A stretch of 28,836 nt of DNA from JBOHNM01 sp050730675 (lineage in GTDB: Bacteria > Planctomycetota > Phycisphaerae > Phycisphaerales > UBA1924): NCBI GenBank assembly GCA_050730675.1, contig JBOHNM010000035.1, positions 1 through 28,836 on the forward strand. Reading direction: 5' to 3'. The notes beneath the pieces are model-generated. The model had not been told where the DNA came from. It saw only the letters and a program-made list of their open reading frames with translations, and did not search any database. A program made the translations under genes and the position numbers. Positions 8,556 through 15,862 of this stretch are shown here, in pieces; the first letter of the stretch is position 1; every line of letters starts with the position of its first letter.

Positions 8556-11483
8556 TCACGGATTGCAGGGGCTGAAGAATTGACCGAGGAACAGAACGAT
8601 GTCGTCCGGAGTGAGCTGGCCGTCGTGGCCGGGAGCGCCGCCGAGTGTCGCGATGTCCGCGATCGCCAGATTACCGGTGAAGAAGGCGTTGAGGAAGACG
8701 ATGAGGTCATCGGGGGTCAGGGCCTGATCAGGGCCGATCGAACCGCCCAGACCCGCCACGTCGGCGAGGTTGCACGCCGCGGGGGTGAGCGAGAGCGTCA
8801 GCACGCCCGCGCCGGCCGAACTCGGATCCCACGAAGCGTTGCCGCCGACGCGGAACCAGATCTGTTGCCCGGCCGTGACGGCGCCGACCATCACCGCGCT
8901 GGTGTTGACCGTCCCCTCGCCGGAACCGCCGCAGTCGGTGAGCAACGCATCGTCGTTGCAGACGATCTCGGTGCCGCCGCACTGCGCGTTGAAGGCGGTG
9001 AGCACGGTATTGGGGAAATTGAGCGGTGCCGAGGGGTCGGCCGCGTTGTGGCACGTCGAGGCCCGCAGCGTGCCCGCAGAGGGTGCGGTGAAGTGGAACC
9101 ACACATCGCGCGTCTGACCGAAGCTGCACGAGACCATCCCGTCGATCAGTTCGCCCGCGTCAAACGTGGCCTCGGAGGTATCGAAGGCGTTGGCGCCCAG
9201 GTGCGCCGTAGCCGGGCTGGCGCACCCGTCGTTGGTCGGGATCGTCGGGGCTGGATAGATCTTCACGCGACCGGTGCTGTAGTCGGTGAACGGCCCGAAC
9301 TGGTTGGCCACGCGGACCCAGAGGGGCACGCCCGCCTGCACCGCCAGCCGACCGATGCGGCCGTTGAAGCACGCCGGGGTCGCACCGGCATCATCGGTGC
9401 TGCACGCCAGCTCCGTCCCGCCGTTCTGGGGGCAGTTGTCGTAAGCCGTGACCGTCGAGCTGAAGTAGGTGCTGGCGCACGTTTCGATCCGCACCTCGCC
9501 CGAGACCACAGGCACGTAGCGGAACCAGGCGTCCGACGAAGTGGTGTACTGGTAGCAGCCCGTGCCGGTCCGGAACTCATCCACGTAGGCGGCGCACGCC
9601 TCGTAGCTCAGCTCGTTGGTGGTGTCGGTGGCATTGGCGCACGCCAGGATGCTCTGGGCCGTCGCGCACAAGTCGCCCTGGATCGCGCTGGCGTACAGCG
9701 GCGTGGCGCTGACGGTAGAAGATGTCAACGAGCCGCCGTTGGAGCTGGACACGATGCAGTAATAGTTCCCCGCGTCGCCGAGGCTCGGATACTGAATGTA
9801 GAGCGACGACGGTGTGAGGGCATTCGCCACCGAGCCGCTCGCCTGCTCGCCCATCGCCACCGGCGTGCCGGAACCGGGCGCGCCGTGGTACCACTGGAAG
9901 CTCAGCACACCGCTGCCCCCCGCAGCAACGTTGAACCGCGGCTCCTCGCAGCGGCTGTACGCCCCAGCGTTCTCCGGTTGCGCGGAGACAAACGGCGCGA
10001 CCGCATTGTGACCATTGAGCTTCACGATCCAGCCCGGACCCATCGCCGAACCGGGGCCCGCTGCGCCGACAATGGCCGCGCCGTCGGCGGAGATCGCCAG
10101 CGGCGTGCCGAGCTGCACGCCGGTGTGATCCTCGTTGGTCGTGCCCGAGGGCAACCCATAGTTGGCGATGTCAAACGTGCTCTGTGAGGCGAGATAGTCG
10201 TACAGATCGTGCATGCCCGAGCCTGGACCGGCGCCGGCCTTCCAGATCCAGCCGCCGCGGACAAAGCTGCCGCAGGTGCTGTAGGAGAGAATGCCCACGA
10301 TCGTGTTGCCGTCGTCAGAAGCGCTGGTGATGATGAACTGCGGGTCGGGAATCGCCGGCGGATCCGGATCGAACGCGCAATTGAACGGCGTCCACCAGCT
10401 CGAGATCGTGCCCGGCGTCGCGGACTCGCGCGCCGAGTACAGGTCGTAGAGCTTGGTCCGTGTCCAGTTCTGCGAACTGCCGTTGGGACGCGTCCACTTG
10501 GTCAGGAAGGTCCGGATGTTCGACGGGAACTCGCCCAGGATCGGGTTGCCGTTGATGTCGAACGTGTCGTACGACGTGCCGATGATCACCGTGCCGTCGG
10601 CGTTCATGCTGAAGCCGTCGATGTCGCGCCCGTTGTCGTACGTCCCTTCTGGGAGAGAAGGAGCGTTGGTCCACGTCGGGTCGCTCCCGTTGCTGTTGAC
10701 GTTCGGACGCGGGGCATAGTTCCCCGAGCCGTCGCGGTACCAGATCACCATCCGACCGGCCCCGTCGCCGCTGACGTTGGGGTCCCAACCGCCAAACACC
10801 ATGGAGCCGTCGTTGCTGACGCACAAGGCACGGCCGTCCCGGTGACGCTCGGCCGGAGTGGACGCATTCTCATAGCCGACCGGGGTGGGAAGGATCTTCA
10901 CGGTGTTGGTCTGCGTGTCCCAGATCCACGGGCGGAACCGGAAGCTGTAGTCGCCGGTGGGCATGTTGCCGTCGTCGGTGATCCCGTAGACGTACGCCTG
11001 CCCCACGATGTACCGGCCGTTGGCGGAGATGCCGCGCGGGCTGGTCGCCTCGGACTGATCGCCGCTGCTGCCAAAGCTCGCGACGTTCATCGCCGCGTCG
11101 GGGCCGCAGTTGGGCATGACCAGCCAACTGTTGGTCGCCTGGCTCCAGCGCGCGCCCACGGTGTTCTGGCTGAAGATGATCAGCGGGTAGCCGGAGGTAG
11201 GGAGCGGCTGGTTGCCGACGGAGAACAGGCCATTGGGTGTCAGGGCGTTGGTGGACATCAGCGACGAAGCGGGCGCCACCGTGCCGACGGCGACCGACGC
11301 GCCGATGCCCCAGGTCTTGGGGCCCGCGTTGGTCGAGCCGATCACGCTCGCCCCGCCGTTGCTCACGCCCGACGGCCACACCGGCTGGCCCAACGAAATG
11401 ATGCGCGGCTGCGCATGCGCGATGCCGGCGCTCGCGGCCAGCAGCGCGACAAACCCGAGGATCGAACGGCTTTGGAAATTCAT
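8556..11483 (-). CDS. Large secreted modular protein, HAF-like/Ig/dockerin (copy 2)
   Basis: 975 residues. There are two adjacent ATG codons; the one at 11483 is preferred because GGGAG is then 6 bases away (only 3 for the ATG at 11486). The signal peptide ends GIAHA before QPRIISLGQP. The layout matches copy 1: HAF-like repeats (CVSNDGSMVFGG, AISADGAAIVG) to about 495; an Ig-like domain at about 498-600 with LSFQW and DAGNYYC; two Cys-rich domains at about 601-743 and 743-903 (NDGCASPATA, DVWFHFTAP, CNDDALLTDCG); and the tandem dockerin-like tag, from Cys-Asn-Leu-Ala-Asp to FFSPCNP. No catalytic motif is visible. It is probably an exported structural or binding protein. Confidence 0.88.
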   Translation of the reverse strand: MNFQSRSILGFVALLAASAGIAHAQPRIISLGQPVWPSGVSNGGASVIGSTNAGPKTWGIGASVAVGTVAPASSLMSTNALTPNGLFSVGNQPLPTSGYPLIIFSQNTVGARWSQATNSWLVMPNCGPDAAMNVASFGSSGDQSEATSPRGISANGRYIVGQAYVYGITDDGNMPTGDYSFRFRPWIWDTQTNTVKILPTPVGYENASTPAERHRDGRALCVSNDGSMVFGGWDPNVSGDGAGRMVIWYRDGSGNYAPRPNVNSNGSDPTWTNAPSLPEGTYDNGRDIDGFSMNADGTVIIGTSYDTFDINGNPILGEFPSNIRTFLTKWTRPNGSSQNWTRTKLYDLYSARESATPGTISSWWTPFNCAFDPDPPAIPDPQFIITSASDDGNTIVGILSYSTCGSFVRGGWIWKAGAGPGSGMHDLYDYLASQSTFDIANYGLPSGTTNEDHTGVQLGTPLAISADGAAIVGAAGPGSAMGPGWIVKLNGHNAVAPFVSAQPENAGAYSRCEEPRFNVAAGGSGVLSFQWYHGAPGSGTPVAMGEQASGSVANALTPSSLYIQYPSLGDAGNYYCIVSSSNGGSLTSSTVSATPLYASAIQGDLCATAQSILACANATDTTNELSYEACAAYVDEFRTGTGCYQYTTSSDAWFRYVPVVSGEVRIETCASTYFSSTVTAYDNCPQNGGTELACSTDDAGATPACFNGRIGRLAVQAGVPLWVRVANQFGPFTDYSTGRVKIYPAPTIPTNDGCASPATAHLGANAFDTSEATFDAGELIDGMVSCSFGQTRDVWFHFTAPSAGTLRASTCHNAADPSAPLNFPNTVLTAFNAQCGGTEIVCNDDALLTDCGGSGEGTVNTSAVMVGAVTAGQQIWFRVGGNASWDPSSAGAGVLTLSLTPAACNLADVAGLGGSIGPDQALTPDDLIVFLNAFFTGNLAIADIATLGGAPGHDGQLTPDDIVLFLGQFFSPCNP

Positions 11484-11629
11484 CATCAGCTCCCGTAACA
11501 ACCTTGTGGATTCTGACTTGTGACCCGGCGAATGCCCGGTGTTCTCTTTACGTTGCCCAAGCGCCCCAGTTCCCCCAACACGGTGATTGGGCCGATCGCC
11601 CCCGAGAACTGCGGCATTCTCCCCCCCGG

Positions 11630-11664
11630 ACACGAAACCGCCCGTCGCGACAGCGGACGGGCGG
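11630..11664 (-). terminator. Terminator of the pseudopilin gene
   Basis: On the minus strand CCGCCCGTC (11664-11656) pairs perfectly with GACGGGCGG (11646-11638) around a 9-base loop and is followed by TTTCG. It lies just past the pseudopilin stop at 11703. Confidence 0.65.
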
Positions 11665-11702
11665 CAGTGATTCTCCTCAATAGCCCAGTTTCACGCCCCG
11701 AA

Positions 11703-12560
11703 TCAGGGCTCGCCCGGCATCGGGAAGTGGAAGCGGTAGCCCGGGCCCTTGCTCGCCCCGGGGACCAGCTCCACATAGTCGGTGTGCCCGTCCAGGAACG
11801 TCATCACGGACTTGTTGCGATCGCCGAACTCGCCGATCCAATTGCGGCGCTGCGGATCGTTCGAGACGATGTCCGCCGTCTGGTCATGCACCCACACGAA
11901 TTCACTGGAGGCGAAGTTGCTCGCCATCGTCATGCGCCGGATCCCGTCCTTGAGCACGCGCTGGTAGAACTTCAGCGCCGTCTCGCCAGCCGACTGCGGG
12001 GCCGTCTGCGACGTGAACTGGTACACCCGCGGCCACCAGTTCATGTTGGCGTGGTAGCTGGTCCCCACATCGTCATAGCTGGTCTTCGTCGCGTCGGCCT
12101 GGGGGTAGGGCGTGATCCACTGGAACGAGCCCTTGTCCCCCGGCGACTTGAAGGCGTCCATCTGCTGCAGGTTGCGGTTGGCGGGAGTCAGCGTCTGCTC
12201 GAGCGTCACGTCGGGATAGACGTACGGGTTCAGCGGACGCATATAGGCCGCGGTGTCCCACAGGCCTCCGCTCTGACCCTGCCAGCGGGCGTCGCAGTTC
12301 TTGCCGCCGAAGCTGAACGACGAGTAGCCGGGATTGCTCGGCGAGGTCGACGTCACGATCATCGGCATGTAGTCTTTGTTCTCGTTGCGGTAGGTGAACA
12401 TCGCAAAGTTGAGCTGGCGGCAGTTGCTCATCGACGCCGTCATGCGCGCCGTGTTGCGGGCCTTGGCCAGGGCCGGAAGGAGAATCCCCACCAGCAGGGC
12501 GATGATCGCGATCACCACCAGCAGTTCGATCAGAGTAAACGCCCGCTTTGTGCTCATCAT
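11703..12560 (-). CDS. Type IV pilin-like (pseudopilin) protein, planctomycete type
   Basis: 285 residues from the ATG at 12560, with AGGAG 7 bases upstream. The N-terminus is a class III signal: Lys-Arg-Ala then FTLIELLVVIAIIALLVG, with the conserved Glu at position +5 of the mature protein. The residue before Phe is Ala rather than the usual Gly. A prepilin peptidase would cleave there and methylate the Phe. Residues about 30-45 continue the alpha helix (LPALAKARNTARMTASM, SNCRQLNFAM). The globular part ends with 'VMTFLDGHTDYVEL', a variant of the H-x9-DG end found in planctomycete pseudopilins. Such proteins are numerous in these genomes and may belong to a secretion pseudopilus. It lies between two dockerin-tagged genes but has its own terminator. 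Confidence 0.9.
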   Translation of the reverse strand: MMSTKRAFTLIELLVVIAIIALLVGILLPALAKARNTARMTASMSNCRQLNFAMFTYRNENKDYMPMIVTSTSPSNPGYSSFSFGGKNCDARWQGQSGGLWDTAAYMRPLNPYVYPDVTLEQTLTPANRNLQQMDAFKSPGDKGSFQWITPYPQADATKTSYDDVGTSYHANMNWWPRVYQFTSQTAPQSAGETALKFYQRVLKDGIRRMTMASNFASSEFVWVHDQTADIVSNDPQRRNWIGEFGDRNKSVMTFLDGHTDYVELVPGASKGPGYRFHFPMPGEP

Positions 12561-12638
12561 CTTGCGGCTCCTGGTCCGCTCTTTACGAGAAGGGCGGATG
12601 GGGGGTTCACGAGGGTCGTTGGGTTGTCCGACTCAATA

Positions 12639-12667
12639 CGGGGGACGGGATTTCGTCCCGTCCCCCG
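12639..12667 (-). terminator. Terminator hairpin of the 12721-15639 gene
   Basis: A perfect 12-bp stem, 12639-12650 against 12656-12667 (core GGGGGACGGGA/TCCCGTCCCCC), with a 5-base loop, 54 bases after the stop codon of the dockerin gene. The tail on the minus strand (TATTGAG) is poorly T-rich, so the call rests on stem strength and position. Confidence 0.6.
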
Positions 12668-12720
12668 CGAAGCAAGATGATGCCGTCAGAAACGTGCCGT
12701 TCTCTCGCGGCAGCCTCTGG

Positions 12721-15639
12721 TTAGTTGCACGGAGAGAAGAACTGGGAGAGGAAGAAGGTGAGGTCGTCAACGGTGACCAGGCCGTCCGGCGCTCCGGAGC
12801 CGCCGAGGTTGGTGATGTCCGCCACGGCGAGGTTGTTGGCAAAGAACTGTGCGAGGAAGTAGACCAGGTCATCGACGGTGTTCTGACCGTCGAAGCCGCC
12901 GATGCCGCCGAGCTGGGCGACGTCGGCCGCGTTGCACTTGCTGGGGGTGAAGCCGATGGTCAGCGTGCCGGGGCCCACCGGGCCGGTGCCCGTGGCGCTG
13001 TTGCCGCCGACGCGGATCCAGACCGATTGGCCGGCCTGACGCAGGCCGATGTTGATGAAGCTGGTGCTGACCGTGCCGGTGCCCGTGGTGCCGCAGTCGG
13101 TCCGCAGCGCGTTGTCGTTGCAGACAACTTCCGTGCCGCCGCACTGGGCCTCGAACGCGGTCAGAACCGTGTTCGGGGTGGTCAGCGGGGTGGCCGGGGC
13201 AGCGGAGTTCCAGCAGGTGGAAGCGGTGATGGTGCCCTTGATCGTCGGGGTGAAGACGTACCAGATGTCACGGCTCAGGGCCGTGCTGCACTGCACCACC
13301 CCGCCGATGAGGGCGTTGGCATCGTAGGTGGATTCGCTGTTGTCAAAGGCGTTGCTGCCGATGACGGCCGTGGCCGGGCTGGCACAACCGTCGTTGCTCG
13401 GCACGGTGGGCGAGGGGTAGATGCGGACCTTGCCGATGTTGGAAGTCGCGCTCGCCGAGCCCTGATTGGCGACGCGGATGTAGACGGGCTGGTCCTGCGT
13501 GACCGTCACACGGTTGAGACGGACCTTGGAGCACGAGGGGAACGTGGCCTGCGCCGAACCGCTGTTGGTCACGCTGCTGCAGGCAAGCTCGTTGCCGCCG
13601 CAGGCGTCGTAGACCGTGATCACCGAAGAGAAGTAGGTGCTGGCGCAGTTCTCGATGCGGATGTCGCCCGAGGCCGTCGGGGTGTACTTGAACCAGACGT
13701 CCGAGACCGAGTTGTTGGCGTAGCAGCTGGTGCCGCCCGTGCGGAACTCGTCGATGAACGCGGCGCACGCGTCGTAGGTCTTCTCCTGGCTGGCGTCCGC
13801 GGCGTTGGTGCCGAGGAAGATGTCCTGGGCGTTGGCGCACAGGTCGTTGGTCACGGCCGTCAGCGAGGCAGCCGTCGCAGTGGCGGCGGCCGAATCAACC
13901 GAGCCGCCGTTGCTGCTGGAGACCGTGCAGTAGTAGCTGCCGGCGTCGGCAAGGTTGGGGAAGTTGACGCGGACCAGGAACGTGTCAGCGCCGGTGATGT
14001 TCGCGCCGACGCCCGCCCCGACGGGGCTGGCCTGATCGCCGTTGAACAACTGCGTGCCCGAGCCCGGGGTGCCCTTCTTCCAGGAGTAGGTCAGTGTGCC
14101 GCTGCCGCCGGCGGCGAAGCCGAACTGAACCAGCGGAGACGAGCAGTGCGTGTAGCCGGTGATGCTGGAGGGAGAGCAGACGGCGAAGGGGGCCTTGGCC
14201 GTGCTGGCGCCGGTCATGTCCACGACCCATGCCGGGCCGAGCGGAGTGAAGGGGCCGGCGTAGCCGATGAGCGTGTTGCCGTCGGCGGTGATGCCCGTGG
14301 GGTAGCCGAGCGTGGCGCCGGCGTGGTTCACCAGGGTGCCGACCATGCCGTAGTTGGCGATGTCGATGGTGCCCTGCGCGACGAGGTAGTCGTAGAGGTC
14401 GAACATACCTGTGCCCGGGCCCGTGCCGCCCTTCCAGATCCAGCCACCGTGCACGAAACCGCCGCAGGTGCTGTACTCGAGGCGTCCGATGATGGTGTTG
14501 CCGTCATCAGACATGCCCACGACCGTGCCGAACCGCGGATCAGGGTACGCGACAACGTTCGGATCGAAGCTGCAGTTGAAGGCCTGCCACCACGAGCTGA
14601 TCGAGCCCGGGGTCGCGCTCGCCTGGCTGGCGGACATGTCGTACAGCTTGGTGCGGGTCCAGGTGCGCGAAGCCGCGTCCGGCCGCGTCCACTTGGTGAT
14701 GTAGGTGCGAAGGTTGTTCGGGAAGGTGCCCGGATTGGCCGAACCGTCGATCCCGAACTGGTCGAACGACGTGCCGACGATGATCAGACCGTCGCTGCTC
14801 ATCACGAAACTGTCAACGGTGCGTGAGCTGTCGTCGGTGCCCAGCGGAAGCTGGCCCGGCGTCTCGGCGAGGTATGTTCCGTCGCCCTGGAGGTACCAGA
14901 CCGCGATCGATCCGCCAGTTGCGCCGCCCGATCCATTGGCGTTGTAGCCGCCCATGATCACGGAAGCGTCGTTGCTGACACAGATCGCACGACCATCCTT
15001 GTAGCGGTTGGGGATCACGACGTTCGATCCGTTCACCTGCGGCGGCGTCGGCAGGACCTTCACCGTGTTGGTCTGGGTGTCCCAGATGAACGGGCGGTAC
15101 ACGAACACGCTGCCGCTGGCGGCCCAGCCGGTCGCCGCGACATTCGGATAGGCGTAGCTCTGTCCAACAACATAGCGTCCATCGCGGGAAGCGCCGCGGG
15201 CCGAAGCCAGCGCGCTGCTGTTGCCGCTGGTGCCAGTTCCGCGCAGGTTCGTGGCGGCGTCAGCCGGGAGACCCGGCATGGCGGTCCAGGAATTGGTCGC
15301 CTGGCTCCAGTAGCCGGGGACGGTGTTGCCCGTTGTAGTGATCCAGGCGATCCCGCCGGGATACGCCACCGCGCCCCATGCCTTCTGGCCATCGGAGGAC
15401 AAGCAGTTGGTGCCGAGCCCGGTGCTGGCGGGATTGGCGATCGGGGTCAGCGTCACACCCGCGGCCAAGTCAAAGGTCATCGGGCCGCAGTTGGTCGAAG
15501 CGAGCACGCGCCCGCCGTCGCTGCTCACACCCACAGCCGTCACAGGCTGGCCGAGCGAAGTGATCCGAGGCTGAGCTTGTGCCGCGCCACACGCGAGCAG
15601 CAAGCCCAGGCATCCGAGATTGACGATCTTTCGCACCAT
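12721..15639 (-). CDS. Large secreted modular protein, HAF-like/Ig/dockerin (copy 3)
   Basis: 972 residues. AGGAG lies 9 bases before the ATG at 15639. An ATG at 15648 directly abuts the AGGAG and is a less likely start. The signal peptide (MVRKIVNLGCLGLLLACGAAQA) precedes QPRITSLGQP. The LLLAC stretch could be mistaken for a lipobox, but an AQA-Q signal peptidase I site follows as in the other copies. The layout is the same: HAF-like repeats (CVSNDASVIMGG, VGMSDDGNTIIG), an Ig-like domain at about 486-590 (DAGSYYC), two Cys-rich domains at about 596-740 and 740-898 (DVWFKYTP, DIWYVFTP, CNDNALRTDCG) and a final tandem dockerin-like tag, from Cys-Asn-Ala-Ala-Asp to FFSPCN. Copies 1 and 3 share the long CNDNALRTDCG segment. 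It is divergent from the helix-turn-helix gene at 15863. Confidence 0.88.
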   Translation of the reverse strand: MVRKIVNLGCLGLLLACGAAQAQPRITSLGQPVTAVGVSSDGGRVLASTNCGPMTFDLAAGVTLTPIANPASTGLGTNCLSSDGQKAWGAVAYPGGIAWITTTGNTVPGYWSQATNSWTAMPGLPADAATNLRGTGTSGNSSALASARGASRDGRYVVGQSYAYPNVAATGWAASGSVFVYRPFIWDTQTNTVKVLPTPPQVNGSNVVIPNRYKDGRAICVSNDASVIMGGYNANGSGGATGGSIAVWYLQGDGTYLAETPGQLPLGTDDSSRTVDSFVMSSDGLIIVGTSFDQFGIDGSANPGTFPNNLRTYITKWTRPDAASRTWTRTKLYDMSASQASATPGSISSWWQAFNCSFDPNVVAYPDPRFGTVVGMSDDGNTIIGRLEYSTCGGFVHGGWIWKGGTGPGTGMFDLYDYLVAQGTIDIANYGMVGTLVNHAGATLGYPTGITADGNTLIGYAGPFTPLGPAWVVDMTGASTAKAPFAVCSPSSITGYTHCSSPLVQFGFAAGGSGTLTYSWKKGTPGSGTQLFNGDQASPVGAGVGANITGADTFLVRVNFPNLADAGSYYCTVSSSNGGSVDSAAATATAASLTAVTNDLCANAQDIFLGTNAADASQEKTYDACAAFIDEFRTGGTSCYANNSVSDVWFKYTPTASGDIRIENCASTYFSSVITVYDACGGNELACSSVTNSGSAQATFPSCSKVRLNRVTVTQDQPVYIRVANQGSASATSNIGKVRIYPSPTVPSNDGCASPATAVIGSNAFDNSESTYDANALIGGVVQCSTALSRDIWYVFTPTIKGTITASTCWNSAAPATPLTTPNTVLTAFEAQCGGTEVVCNDNALRTDCGTTGTGTVSTSFINIGLRQAGQSVWIRVGGNSATGTGPVGPGTLTIGFTPSKCNAADVAQLGGIGGFDGQNTVDDLVYFLAQFFANNLAVADITNLGGSGAPDGLVTVDDLTFFLSQFFSPCN

Positions 15640-15735
15640 TTTTGCCATCTCCTGAAGTGGATTGCCCCTGGTTCCAAACGGCTCAACCCTGCGTACCCGC
15701 AGGTGAGTGCATGGAACTTACCCTACTTCTCGGAT

Positions 15736-15760
15736 GTTTGCAAGTGTGTTTGCAGAAACA
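15736..15760. promoter_or_regulatory. Candidate operator in the divergent intergenic region
   Basis: GTTTGCA occurs twice, at 15736-15742 and 15748-15754, exactly 12 bases apart. The second copy overlaps the inverted repeat TGTTT-GCAG-AAACA (15747-15760). The site lies between copy 3 of the dockerin proteins and the divergent helix-turn-helix gene, in a locally AT-richer stretch, where a regulator could control both. Function is inferred. Confidence 0.35.
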
Positions 15761-15784
15761 TTTCAACGATTTGTATGTGGCGAC

Positions 15785-15812
15785 TTGTGGAAATGGTCGT
15801 ATGATGTAGAAT
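15785..15812 (+). promoter_or_regulatory. Candidate sigma-70-like promoter of the 15863-17125 gene
   Basis: TTGTGG (15785-15790), a 16-base spacer and TAGAAT (15807-15812). The -10 differs from TATAAT by one base; the -35 keeps TTG. Transcription would start near 15819, leaving a leader of about 45 bases before the GTG at 15863. This supports that start over the upstream in-frame ones. Confidence 0.4.
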
Positions 15813-15862
15813 CCGATACACTTCCTGATCCCACCCCCCAACATGGGTTAAGCGACCAAATT

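Noticed and set aside
8580..11498. 535- and 429-codon open frames on the plus strand
   Set aside because: Both are antisense to copy 2, which has a signal peptide, Ig motif and dockerin tag. The antisense products have no recognisable domain.
11544..12587. Shared 9-mer CGTAAAGAG upstream of copy 2 and of the pseudopilin gene
   Set aside because: It lies at different distances from the two start codons (about 61 and 19 bases) and has no matching second element, so it may be chance.
12394..14826. 810-codon open frame on the plus strand
   Set aside because: It is antisense to copy 3 of the dockerin proteins. Its Arg/Ala/Gly/Val-rich composition without any motif is typical of a GC-rich shadow frame.
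15707..15862. Upstream in-frame starts (GTG 15707, ATG 15734) for the second helix-turn-helix gene
   Set aside because: The added codons are AT-rich at the third position, unlike the body, and overlap promoter-like sequence. The paralogue has no such extension.
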